64,000 bases of DNA, from positions 1-64,000 of the forward strand of contig NZ_JAGQCJ010000015.1 of assembly GCF_024346135.1 (NCBI RefSeq). The letters run 5' to 3'. Below, piece by piece: positions 56,456 through 64,000 of the stretch. Each line of letters starts with the position of its first letter. Position 1 is the first letter of the stretch. A model generated the notes under the pieces. It worked only from the letters and a program-made list of their open reading frames with translations. It had not been told where the DNA came from and searched no databases. Position numbers and translations under genes: made by a program. The stretch comes from Cyanobium sp. CH-040. Lineage in GTDB: Bacteria > Cyanobacteriota > Cyanobacteriia > PCC-6307 > Cyanobiaceae.

Positions 56456-57694
56456 GTGGACGCCCTCACCCCCGCCGAGCTGCTGAGCGAGCTCCGTCCC
56501 CGGCTCGGGGATCCGGCGGGCCTGCTGCTGGTGCAGGACCTCGACGGGGTGTGCATGGATCTGGTGCGCGATCCGCTCTGCCGCCGGCTGGAGGGCAGCT
56601 ACGTGCGGGATGCCCGTCGCCTGGACGGCAGTTTCAGCGTGCTCACCAATGGCGAGCACGAGGGCCGCCGCGGCGTGAACAGGCTGGTGGAGCGGGCCCT
56701 CGGCTGCGACCGGGAGCCCGGCCGCGAGGGGCTCTACCTGCCTGGCCTGGCCGCGGGTGGAGTGCAGCTGCAGAACCGCCACGGCGAGGTGGCGACACCA
56801 GGTGTGAGCGCCGCTGAGCTGGCCTTCCTGACCACCCTGCCCGCCCGCATGGCCGAGGAGCTGCGGGCCTGGCTGCCGCAGCTGCTGCCGCAGCTCAAGG
56901 CAGAGGCACTGGAACACCAGATCGCGCTGGCGGTGCTCGACAACCCCCTCTCCCCCACCGTCAATCTCAACGGCCTGTTCCGCCTCAGCGCCGCCAGCGC
57001 GCGGCCCCTGGCCCTGGCGCGGGAGCTGCAGCAGGGGCTGCTGGAGCTGATGCAGCGGCTGCTGGACGAAGCCGGGCGCAGCGGGCTGGCAGACCGGTTC
57101 TTCCTGCACATCGCCCCCAACGTGCTCGATGACGAGGGCGGCGAACAGCCGGTGTGGGCGTCGGCGGCGGGGATCGGCACCACCGACGTGCAGTTCATGC
57201 TGCGCGGCGCCATCAAGGAGGCGGGGCTGCTGGTGCTGCTCAACCGGCACATCGCCCGCCATCACGGCGTGCATCCCCTGGGCGAGGCCTTCAACGTGCG
57301 CACGGCACCACGCAGCCACCAGGAGCTGCTGGCCCTGGCTGAAGCACGCATTCCCCCCGAGCTGATGCCTCAGCTGGTGGGAATCGGCGACACGATCACC
57401 TCCACCCCCGGACCCACGCCCGGCAGCTGGCGGCGGGGAGGGAGCGACCGCGGCTTCCTCACCCTGCTCCAGGACCTGGGCCGCCGCTTCGACCGGCCCA
57501 ACCGGGTGGTGCTGGTGGACAGCAGCGGCGGTGAGGTGTGCAGACCCTCCATGGCCGATGGCAGCCTGCGGGGGCTCACCGACCCAGGGGATCCGCTGCG
57601 CCTCGATGCCCTGTTCCCCGGGGGGCCGGCCCAGTACCGGGCGTTCTTCGCGGAACTGGCGGCCGCCGCATCGCCGCGGGCCCTGCAGCCCTAG
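56456..57694 (+). CDS. stpA: Probable glucosylglycerol 3-phosphate phosphatase
   Basis: Expected to release the osmolyte glucosylglycerol during salt acclimation. The 412-residue protein opens with LLLVQDLDGVCMDLVRDPL, an HAD-like DxDG motif, followed by LDGSFSVLTNGEHEGRRGVNRLVE. IGTTDVQFMLRGAIKEAGLLVLLN and LVGIGDTITSTPGP complete a pattern I associate with StpA of Synechocystis and Synechococcus. The start is GTG 56456. No glucosylglycerol-phosphate synthase is in the window. It is divergent from ylqD. Confidence 0.78.
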   Translation: MDALTPAELLSELRPRLGDPAGLLLVQDLDGVCMDLVRDPLCRRLEGSYVRDARRLDGSFSVLTNGEHEGRRGVNRLVERALGCDREPGREGLYLPGLAAGGVQLQNRHGEVATPGVSAAELAFLTTLPARMAEELRAWLPQLLPQLKAEALEHQIALAVLDNPLSPTVNLNGLFRLSAASARPLALARELQQGLLELMQRLLDEAGRSGLADRFFLHIAPNVLDDEGGEQPVWASAAGIGTTDVQFMLRGAIKEAGLLVLLNRHIARHHGVHPLGEAFNVRTAPRSHQELLALAEARIPPELMPQLVGIGDTITSTPGPTPGSWRRGGSDRGFLTLLQDLGRRFDRPNRVVLVDSSGGEVCRPSMADGSLRGLTDPGDPLRLDALFPGGPAQYRAFFAELAAAASPRALQP

Positions 57695-57704
57695 CCGGCG
57701 GCGC

Positions 57705-59645
57705 TCAGCTGTAGAGGGCGTCGATGGCCGCGGCATCGCGCGCGGCGATGCGATCCCGGCGTTGCTTGAGCGTCTGCGTCAGCAGGCCGTTCTCGATGGT
57801 GAAGGGGTCCACCAGCGCCACACCGCCCAGGCGCTCATCCGGGCGGGACCCCGGCCGGGCCGCCAGCAGGCGGTTGCACTCCCGGGTGAGGGCGCGCAGC
57901 AACGCCGGCTCAGCCACGCCGTCCTCGGGCACTGGCACGCCGGCCTGACGGGCGAACGCCTCGAGCGGTTCGCTGCGCGGCACCAGCAGGGCGCCGAGCT
58001 GCTTGCGGTCCTGGCCCACGAGCATCACCTGCTCGATCAGTGCGCTGGCCACCAGGGCCTCCTCCAGGGGCCCGGGCTCGATGTTCTCGCCGCTGCTGAG
58101 CACGATCGTGTCCTTGGCCCGGCCGGTCAGCACCAGGGAGCCGTCGGGAAGCAGCCGGCCCAGGTCGCCGGTGTCGAACCAGCCCTCGCCGTCGAGCACC
58201 TTCGCGGTGGCCTCGGGCTTGCGCCAGTAGCCGCTCATCACCTGGGGACCACGGGCCAGCACCAGCCCGGTGGCACAGAGGGCCAGGGGCTGCCGCCGCT
58301 CCGGATCGACGATCCGGATGGAGGTGTCCGGCAGGGGCTGGCCGGCGCTGCCGCGGCGGTTGACCCAGGGCCTGCGGCAGGTGAGCACCGGGCTGGTCTC
58401 CGTGAGGCCGTAGCCCACCAGCAGCTCGATGCCGATGGCCTCGAAGAAGCTGTCCACATGCAGCGCCAGGGCGCCGCCGCCGCTCACCGCGGTGCGCAGC
58501 TCACCCCCCACCAGCTGGCCGCGCACCTTGGGCCAAAGCAGCGCCGAAGCCAGGCGGTGCAGGGGCCAGCGCAGGGCCGCCTTGAGGGTGGCCTGCAGGC
58601 GCTGGACGGCCGGTTCGGGAGTGAGGGTGAGATCGCGGGACCGGCGCCTGGCCAGGCCATAGGCGCAGCTGTTGGCCAGGGCCCCGCGGATCAGCCGCCG
58701 CCGGGCGGACGGCATGCCGGCGAGGGCATCCTCGAAGCCCGAGAGCAGGGCCTCCCACAACCGCGGCACGCTGATCAGGTACTGGGGCCGGACCCGCTGC
58801 AGATCGCTGCGCAGCTGCTTGAGGGTGGTGTAGGTCTGGCAGCAGCCGCAGGACAGCAGGAAGTACTCGGCGCTGCGCTCATAGGAATGCCAGATCGGCA
58901 GCACGCTCACCACCCGGTCGCCGGGGCGGGGGGCCACGGCCACGCCGAGGTTGCGCAGCTGGTGGAGCAGGTTGGCGTGGCTGAGGGGCACTCCCTTCGG
59001 ACGCCCCGTGGTGCCGGAGGTGTACAGCAGGGTGGCCAGGCGGGTCGGATCCGCCGCCGGCATTGGGGCGGGCCGGCCCTCCGCCAGGGCGCTCTCCCCC
59101 CGCTCCAGCAGCTCACCCCAGGACAGACAGGGCACGGGCAGGGGCGTTCCGGAGGGCTCCCCCTCCAGCAGCACCACGAAGCGCAGGGGGTCCATCAGCG
59201 CTGGGGGCAGGGCAAGCCGCTCGAGCAGCGCAGCCGACTCCACCACCAGGCCGATGGCCCCGGAGTCCTCGAGGATGTAGCGCAGCTCATCCACCGGCGC
59301 CGCGCTGCCGCGCACCGCATCGGCGGCACCGGCGCGCATCAGGCCCTGGTCGCTGATCAGCCAGCGGGGACCGTTCTCGCCGAACTGGGCCACCACATCA
59401 CCGGCCCGCACCCCCAGGGAGGCGAATGCCGCGCCCGCCTGCTCGATCCTGTGCTGCAGCTGCCGGTAGCTGAACCGCTCCGGGTGACGGGCATGGGGGG
59501 CGTCGAGCGCCGGGGCATCCCCGTGCTGCCGGGCCAGCGCGGGCCAGAGCTGCTCCAGTCCGCTGAGGTCGCTCCAGTCCTGACGGGATGCCAGGGCCTG
59601 CCGGTCACGGTGGCTGGCGGTCCAGTTGACCTCCGCGAGGGCCAT
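57705..59645 (-). CDS. AMP-forming acyl-CoA/acyl-ACP synthetase
   Basis: Activates fatty acids; in cyanobacteria the single such enzyme is usually an acyl-ACP synthetase that recycles free fatty acids. The AMP-binding motif LLYTSGTTGRPKGVPLSHANLL, SVLPIWHSYERSAEYF, SGGGALALHVDSFFEAIGIELLVGYGLTETSPVLTCRR, GWFDTGDLGRLLPDGSLVLTGRAKDTIVLSSGENIEP are all present. 646 residues from ATG 59645. It meets stpA tail to tail and lies just downstream of lipB. Confidence 0.93.
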   Translation of the reverse strand: MALAEVNWTASHRDRQALASRQDWSDLSGLEQLWPALARQHGDAPALDAPHARHPERFSYRQLQHRIEQAGAAFASLGVRAGDVVAQFGENGPRWLISDQGLMRAGAADAVRGSAAPVDELRYILEDSGAIGLVVESAALLERLALPPALMDPLRFVVLLEGEPSGTPLPVPCLSWGELLERGESALAEGRPAPMPAADPTRLATLLYTSGTTGRPKGVPLSHANLLHQLRNLGVAVAPRPGDRVVSVLPIWHSYERSAEYFLLSCGCCQTYTTLKQLRSDLQRVRPQYLISVPRLWEALLSGFEDALAGMPSARRRLIRGALANSCAYGLARRRSRDLTLTPEPAVQRLQATLKAALRWPLHRLASALLWPKVRGQLVGGELRTAVSGGGALALHVDSFFEAIGIELLVGYGLTETSPVLTCRRPWVNRRGSAGQPLPDTSIRIVDPERRQPLALCATGLVLARGPQVMSGYWRKPEATAKVLDGEGWFDTGDLGRLLPDGSLVLTGRAKDTIVLSSGENIEPGPLEEALVASALIEQVMLVGQDRKQLGALLVPRSEPLEAFARQAGVPVPEDGVAEPALLRALTRECNRLLAARPGSRPDERLGGVALVDPFTIENGLLTQTLKQRRDRIAARDAAAIDALYS

Positions 59646-59669
59646 GGAAGCTGTACGACTGGGCAAGGC

Positions 59670-60356
59670 TTACCACCCTTCCAGGGTTTCCTGGGCGGTG
59701 GGGGGCCGCAACCGCAGTTGGAAACGCTCGGCGAAACGGGCCAGCAGGGGCTGGCGCAGGTCGGCCGCGGTGAGCTCCGGCCTCCAGTCCGCCAGCCGAC
59801 CCACCGGCCGGTCGGGGATACCGCAGGGCACGATCGCGCTGAAGCCCTCCAGGCTGCAGTCCACATTGAGGGCCAGGCCGTGCTGGCTGATCCAGCGCCG
59901 CGCCCCCACCCCGATCGCCGCCAGCTTGCGTCCCTCCAGCCACACGCCGGTCAGGCCCTCGATGCGTCCGGCCTCAAGGCCGAGCGTGGCCAGCAGGTCG
60001 ATCACCACCTGCTCGAGCAGGCGCAGATAGAGGTGCAGATCGCCCCCGTGGCGCTGCAGGTTGAGCACCGGGTAGAGCACCAGCTGGCCCGGGAGGTGGT
60101 GGGTCACCTCGCCGCCCCGGTCGATGCGGTGCAGCGGCAGCGGTGGAGAGGCCGGATCGAAGCGCAGATGGGTGGTGGCGGCACCCCGGCCGAGGGTGTA
60201 GCAGGGCTCATGTTCCAGCAGCAGCAGGGCGCCGGCAGCGGCCGGGTCCTGCAGCAGGCGGCGCTGCAGCCGGCGCTGGGCAGCCCACGCCGCCGGGAAG
60301 GGCACCGGATCGACGGCTTCAAAAAGGATTGCGTCGGGCTTGGGGGCCGGGGTCAC
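59670..60356 (-). CDS. lipB: Octanoyl-[ACP]:protein octanoyltransferase
   Basis: First step of lipoate attachment to E2 proteins such as pdh[59 protein letters not shown] with the catalytic Lys, and IVPCGI with the catalytic Cys are all intact. 228 residues from GTG 60356. It is followed closely by the acyl synthetase and is divergent from hpf. Confidence 0.96.
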   Translation of the reverse strand: MTPAPKPDAILFEAVDPVPFPAAWAAQRRLQRRLLQDPAAAGALLLLEHEPCYTLGRGAATTHLRFDPASPPLPLHRIDRGGEVTHHLPGQLVLYPVLNLQRHGGDLHLYLRLLEQVVIDLLATLGLEAGRIEGLTGVWLEGRKLAAIGVGARRWISQHGLALNVDCSLEGFSAIVPCGIPDRPVGRLADWRPELTAADLRQPLLARFAERFQLRLRPPTAQETLEGW

Positions 60357-60404
60357 GGGTTCCTACCGTTGAGGTGTGAGAGCACCGGAGGCGGCTGCCA
60401 ACTG

Positions 60405-60992
60405 ATGAAACTGCTGATCCATGGCCGCAATCTTGAGGTGACCCCGGCCATCCGGGACTACACCGAGACCAAGCTCATCCGAGCCATCAACCATTTCGAG
60501 GGGATGGTGAAGGAAGCTGATGTGCATCTCTCTGTGGCCCGCAACCCGCGGGTGCCGCAGCAGATCGCCGAGGTGACGATGTTCGCCAACGGCACCGTGA
60601 TCCGTGCCCAGGAGCGCAGCGACAATCTCTACGCCAGCATCGATCTGGTTGCAAGCAAGCTCGCCCGCCAGCTGAACCGCTACAAGGAGCGTCTGCAGGA
60701 TCGCCACCAGGGACCCGTGCACCGCTCGGCACGCGACGAGGAAGCCGGCGCCGCCACGCTGCCACCGCCGGGCGCCAGCCTCACCGACGGCAAGGAGCCG
60801 GAGCTGCCCAGCCGCGGCGTGCGGCGCAAGTACTTCGAGATGCCGCCGATGACCCTGGATGAGGCCGTGCATCAGCTGGAGCTGATCGACCACGACTTCT
60901 ACGTGTTCCGCGATGCGGAGACCGGCGAGATCCAGGTGGTGTATCTGCGCAATCACGGCGGCTACGGGGTGATCCAGCCCAAGGACACGTGA
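60405..60992 (+). CDS. hpf: Ribosome hibernation promoting factor, long form (LrtA)
   Basis: Dimerises and silences 70S ribosomes in darkness or stationary phase. The N-terminal S30AE domain (LLIHGRNLEVTPAIRDYTETKL, VHLSVARNPRVPQ, YASIDLVASKLARQLNRYK) is followed by a linker and the C-terminal dimerisation domain (KYFEMPPMTLDEAVHQLELIDHDFYVFRDAETGEIQVVYLR). 195 residues, typical of long HPF and the light-repressed LrtA. The stop overlaps the deoC GTG start (GTGA). Confidence 0.95.
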   Translation: MKLLIHGRNLEVTPAIRDYTETKLIRAINHFEGMVKEADVHLSVARNPRVPQQIAEVTMFANGTVIRAQERSDNLYASIDLVASKLARQLNRYKERLQDRHQGPVHRSARDEEAGAATLPPPGASLTDGKEPELPSRGVRRKYFEMPPMTLDEAVHQLELIDHDFYVFRDAETGEIQVVYLRNHGGYGVIQPKDT

Positions 60993-61663
60993 GCCAGGAT
61001 CGGCCCGACCTGGCCCCTCTGATCGACCACGCCCTGCTGGATCCGCATCAGGGCCGGGACGCCGTCCAGCGCTGTTGCGACGAGGCCCGCCACTACGGCT
61101 TTGCCGGGGTGTGCGTGGCCTCCCGCTGGGTCTCCCTGGCCCGGGAACGGCTGCCGCGACCGGGCGAGGGCCGCGGCCCCGCCCCCAGGCTGGTGAGCGT
61201 GGTGGGCTTTCCCTTCGGGGCCATCCCGGCGGCGGTGAAGCTGGCTGAAGCCGAGGCGGCTGCGGCGGCCGGCGCCGATGAACTCGATGTGGTGCCCGAT
61301 TTCGGCGCCCTGGTCGATGGCGACGGCAATGCCGTGCTCGGCGAGCTGGCGGCCATCTGCGAGCTGGGGCTGCCCGTGAAGGTGATTCAGGAGGTGAGCC
61401 GGCTGGCACTGGCCCAGCTGGAGCTGCTGGTGGAGATCAGCATCGACGCCGGCGCCAGGTTTCTCAAGACCGGCAGCGGCTTCGGTGGTGCGGTCAGCCC
61501 GGCCCAGGTGGAGCAGCTGCACCGGCTGGCACGGGGACGGGCCGCCATCAAGGCCTCGGGGGGCATCGCCGATCTCGAGCAGGCCTTCACGCTGGTGGAG
61601 GCCGGCGCCACCCGGCTGGGCACCAGCCGCGGGGTGGCGCTGATGCAGGCCCTGCGCTCCTGA
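60989..61663 (+). CDS. deoC: Deoxyribose-phosphate aldolase
   Basis: Cleaves deoxyribose 5-phosphate to acetaldehyde and glyceraldehyde 3-phosphate. LIDHALLDP, VSVVGFPFGA, ADELDVVPDFGAL, KVIQEVSRL and the Schiff-base Lys in FLKTGSGFGG are present, with IKASGGIADLEQAF near the end. 224 residues. GTG 60989 overlaps the hpf stop. recO follows after 7 bp. Confidence 0.95.
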   Translation: MSQDRPDLAPLIDHALLDPHQGRDAVQRCCDEARHYGFAGVCVASRWVSLARERLPRPGEGRGPAPRLVSVVGFPFGAIPAAVKLAEAEAAAAAGADELDVVPDFGALVDGDGNAVLGELAAICELGLPVKVIQEVSRLALAQLELLVEISIDAGARFLKTGSGFGGAVSPAQVEQLHRLARGRAAIKASGGIADLEQAFTLVEAGATRLGTSRGVALMQALRS

Positions 61664-61670
61664 GGCACCG

Positions 61671-62468
61671 GTGGCCGAGCTCCAGATGGAGGGCCTGGCC
61701 CTGAGCTGCAAGCCCCTGGGGGAGCGCGACAGGCTGCTCACCTTGCTCAGCGACAGCCATGGCCTCAGCCGTCTGGCGGTGCCCGGGGCCCGCAAGCCGT
61801 CGAGCAGCCTGGCGGCAGCCGTGCCGCTGACCCATCTGCGCCTGCAGGTGGCGGGCAGCCGGGGACTCAGGCGGATCCGGCAGCTGCGGGTGCTGCGCAG
61901 CTACGGCGGCCTCGGCCAGCAACTGGAGGCTCTGGCCGCGGCGCAGGCCCTGGCGGAGCTCTGCCTGGCCCTTGTCCCCAGCGATGCCCCGGCGCCTGGG
62001 ATGCTGGGCGATCTGTTGATGCAGCTGGGACGGCTGGAGGACCTGGTGCGCGCACAGGGGGCGGCCCTGGAGGCCGTGGCGGTGGCGGTGCAGGGGTCGG
62101 TGCATCTGCTGGCGCTCGGCGGCTACGCCCTGCCGCTGGGCCGCTGCGCCCGCACAGGGGCGGCCCTGGCTCCCCCCGTCGGCGACTGGAGCTGGCGCAG
62201 CAGCTTTGTGCCGGCCGACGGGCTGGTGATCGGGGCCCTGCCCGAGGCCCGCCTGCTGCTCAACGCGTCCGAGGTGGCGCTGCTGCAGCGGCTGGTGCGG
62301 CCGGCACTGCCGCGGCGCCGGGACGGCGTGCTGATGGGCCCCGCCGCGGTGTGGCTGCGCCTGCTGGAGCTGGTGGACTGCTGGTGCGGGCAACACCTCG
62401 GACGGCGCCCGCGGGCCTTCCGCCTGCTGGCCGGCGGCGTGGCGATGGTGAACGAGAGCACGCCGTGA
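61671..62468 (+). CDS. recO: DNA repair protein RecO
   Basis: RecFOR-pathway mediator that loads RecA onto SSB-coated DNA. The N-terminal OB fold is clear (LQMEGLALSCKPLGERDRLLTLLSDSHGLSRLAVPGARKPSSS), followed by a helical domain. The C-terminal zinc-binding cysteines are largely missing (only CARTGA remains recognisable). 265 residues from GTG 61671. The stop overlaps the MFS gene start (GTGA). Confidence 0.92.
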   Translation: MAELQMEGLALSCKPLGERDRLLTLLSDSHGLSRLAVPGARKPSSSLAAAVPLTHLRLQVAGSRGLRRIRQLRVLRSYGGLGQQLEALAAAQALAELCLALVPSDAPAPGMLGDLLMQLGRLEDLVRAQGAALEAVAVAVQGSVHLLALGGYALPLGRCARTGAALAPPVGDWSWRSSFVPADGLVIGALPEARLLLNASEVALLQRLVRPALPRRRDGVLMGPAAVWLRLLELVDCWCGQHLGRRPRAFRLLAGGVAMVNESTP

Positions 62469-63817
62469 GCCAACCGCGCACCAGCGAGGGGAAGGGCACC
62501 GGCGTGAGAGCCGTGCTGGAGCAACGCGACTTCCGCTGGCTGTGGCTGGGGCAGATCTGCTCCCAGCTGGCCGACAAGTTCTACATCGTGCTGATGGTGT
62601 ATCTGATCGCCCAGCACTGGGTGAGCAGCACGCCGGCGAGCAATCCGGCCCTGGCTGAAGCCGCCGGGGTGGTGGGTTTCGACCTGCCGGAAACGCGGGC
62701 CCAGATGATCACCCTGCTGGCCACGGGGGTGTATGCGGCCAACACGCTGCCGGCGGTGCTGCTGGGCACCGTGGCGGGCGCCTGGACCGACCGCTGGCCG
62801 AAGCGCAGGGTGATGGTGGCCTCCAACGGACTGCGGGGCCTGCTGGTCCTGTTCGTCCCCCTGGCGCTGCTCGACGGGCCTCAGTGGCTGGGGCTGGGCT
62901 GGGGCTACTGGGCCCTGCTGGGGCTCACGTTCCTGGAATCGGCGCTCACCCAGTTCTTCGCTCCCGCCGAACAGGCGGCGATCACCACGCTCATCCCCCA
63001 GACCCAGCTGCTGGCGGCGAACTCCGTCTATCAGACCACCAGCATGGCCACCACGATCGTGGGCTTCGCCCTGGGGGAGCCGATTCTGCTGCTGCTCCGA
63101 CACGGACTGGAGCAGCTGGGGATCGCTGGAGGCGAATTTCTGCTGTTGCCCCTGTGCTACGGCTCAGCGGCGCTGGCGATCAGCCGCATCCGCCACCACA
63201 GCGAACCGCGCCGGCGGCATGAGCCCTCGCTGTGGCGGGAGATCGGCCAGGGGCTGGCCGTCTTGCGCCAGCGCCCGCGGGTGGCCCGGGCGCTGGCGCA
63301 GCTGGTGCTGCTCTACAGCCTTCTGGCCGCGCTCTACGTGCTGGCGATCAGCCTGGCCGCGGCCGTGCCCGGCCTGGGCCCCACCCGCTTCGGCGTGCTG
63401 CTGGCCATGAGCGGCCTGGGGCTGGCCGCAGGAGCCCTGTCGGTGGCGCAGCTGGCCCAGCACATCGGCCGACGGCAACTGGCCGCCCTCGGGCTCGGGC
63501 TGATCGGCTGGAGCCTGCTGCTGCTCGGTCAGCTGCTGGGCAACCTCACCTTCACGCTGCTGCTGTGCGCCCTGCTGGGGGTCGGCGCAGCCCTGCTGGC
63601 GATCCCCACCCAGACGACGATCCAGGAGGACACCCCCGCGTCCCTGCGCGGCAAGGTGTTCGGCCTGCAGAACAACCTCATCAACATCGCCCTGAGCCTG
63701 CCTCTGGTGCTCGCCGGAGCCACGGTGAGCCGCTGGGGGCTGCTGCCCGTGCTGCAGGTGCTGGCCGCATTGGCCCTGGCGGCGGCGGTGGCCGAGCGGC
63801 CCTGGCGTCGCTGGTAG
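62465..63817 (+). CDS. MFS transporter
   Basis: A 450-residue membrane protein with about twelve hydrophobic segments. The N-terminal FRWLWLGQICSQLADKFYIV, GTVAGAWTDRWPKRRVMVASN (the loop 2-3 MFS signature) and the C-terminal DTPASLRGKVFGLQNNLINIALSLPLVLAG match the MFS_3/EntS-like branch. Cargo is unknown. GTG 62465 overlaps the recO stop. hpf, deoC, recO and this gene form a tight same-strand run. Confidence 0.9.
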   Translation: MSQPRTSEGKGTGVRAVLEQRDFRWLWLGQICSQLADKFYIVLMVYLIAQHWVSSTPASNPALAEAAGVVGFDLPETRAQMITLLATGVYAANTLPAVLLGTVAGAWTDRWPKRRVMVASNGLRGLLVLFVPLALLDGPQWLGLGWGYWALLGLTFLESALTQFFAPAEQAAITTLIPQTQLLAANSVYQTTSMATTIVGFALGEPILLLLRHGLEQLGIAGGEFLLLPLCYGSAALAISRIRHHSEPRRRHEPSLWREIGQGLAVLRQRPRVARALAQLVLLYSLLAALYVLAISLAAAVPGLGPTRFGVLLAMSGLGLAAGALSVAQLAQHIGRRQLAALGLGLIGWSLLLLGQLLGNLTFTLLLCALLGVGAALLAIPTQTTIQEDTPASLRGKVFGLQNNLINIALSLPLVLAGATVSRWGLLPVLQVLAALALAAAVAERPWRRW

Positions 63818-63844
63818 CGTCGACGCAGCGCGCACGGATGCTGG

Positions 63845-64000
63845 GTGGCTCACATTGCCTGGCTGGGCAAAAAATCTCCGTTCTGCGGCAACGTCACCTA
63901 CGGCCTCAACACCACCCATGCCCTGAGGGAGCGTGGGCACGGGGTGAGCTTCATCCACTTCGACACTCCCGCCGCCAGCCAGTTCGGCGTCAGCGACCTC
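63845..64000 (+). CDS. Glycosyltransferase, N-terminal fragment
   Basis: The first 52 codons of a gene that runs past the window. VAHIAWLGKKSPFCGNVTYGLNTTHALRERGHGVSFIHFD resembles the N-terminal Rossmann strand of GT4-type glycosyltransferases found in cyanobacteria. The start is GTG 63845. Substrate and total length cannot be judged. Confidence 0.75.
   Translation, partial: MAHIAWLGKKSPFCGNVTYGLNTTHALRERGHGVSFIHFDTPAASQFGVSDL

Overview
This 64 kb window is chromosomal sequence from a high-GC unicellular cyanobacterium of the Synechococcus/Cyanobium type. The lineage call rests on psbD-psbC (photosystem II), a CpcS/CpeS-type phycobilin lyase, an ARC6/Ftn2 division protein, a group 2 sigma factor, the plastid-like PDH E2, and many cyanobacteria-restricted small families (DUF3122, DUF1517, DUF3611, TIGR03792, YlqD, Npun_F0494-like). 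A probable glucosylglycerol-phosphate phosphatase suggests a compatible-solute strategy suited to saline or brackish water. Nearly all of it reads as core genome. I saw no insertion sequence, CRISPR array, prophage or restriction system.

Layout. 1-1.6 kb: end of psbD overlapping psbC, then a strong terminator. 1.7-6.2 kb: two paralogous secreted six-cysteine proteins (YcgJ-like) flanking maf, then a small DNA-binding-like protein, cobQ and a [2Fe-2S] protein. 6.2-12.3 kb: mnmA, nnr, a group 2 sigma factor, a histone-deacetylase-family enzyme and pdhA. 12.5-18.5 kb: ftn2/zipN, ffh, rpsP, phoH and a Bax-inhibitor-1 protein. 18.5-18.8 kb: a repeat-rich noncoding block. 18.8-24.4 kb: era, a CpcS-like lyase, trmD, a stomatin/NfeD divergent pair, ispF and a TIGR03792 protein. 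24.4-35.7 kb: larB, thiS, thiE, ribF, surE, pheS, nadK, a response regulator with a degenerate receiver, a DUF192 protein, a C-type-lectin/RTX protein and cobL. 35.7-47.3 kb: a GH116 glycosidase, an AI-2E-family permease, ribD, mscS, a SRAP protein, ftsH, argF and lexA. 47.3-49.7 kb: tRNA-Ala(GGC) followed by a tandem pair of Gly/Asp-rich beta-roll genes, one frameshifted, in visibly AT-richer DNA. This is the only accessory-looking segment. 50-64 kb: lnt, a phasin-like protein, an FKBP isomerase, sodB, queA, pdhC, ylqD, stpA, an acyl-ACP/CoA synthetase, lipB, hpf, deoC, recO, an MFS transporter and the start of a glycosyltransferase.

Functional threads: lipoylation and pyruvate dehydrogenase (lipB, pdhA, pdhC), corrinoid synthesis (cobQ, cobL), riboflavin (ribF, ribD), thiamine (thiS, thiE), translation and ribosome control (rpsP, trmD, mnmA, queA, pheS, era, hpf, ffh) and stress or SOS (lexA, ftsH, sodB, mscS, sigma factor). 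Genes are packed tightly. Same-strand neighbours are often joined by 4-bp start/stop overlaps, and six convergent pairs overlap at their 3' ends.

The best candidates for something undescribed are the beta-roll tandem pair beside the tRNA, the six-cysteine secreted pair around maf, the iteron-like noncoding block before era, the repeats in the pdhA leader, and the apparent CTG starts at CTGA junctions.
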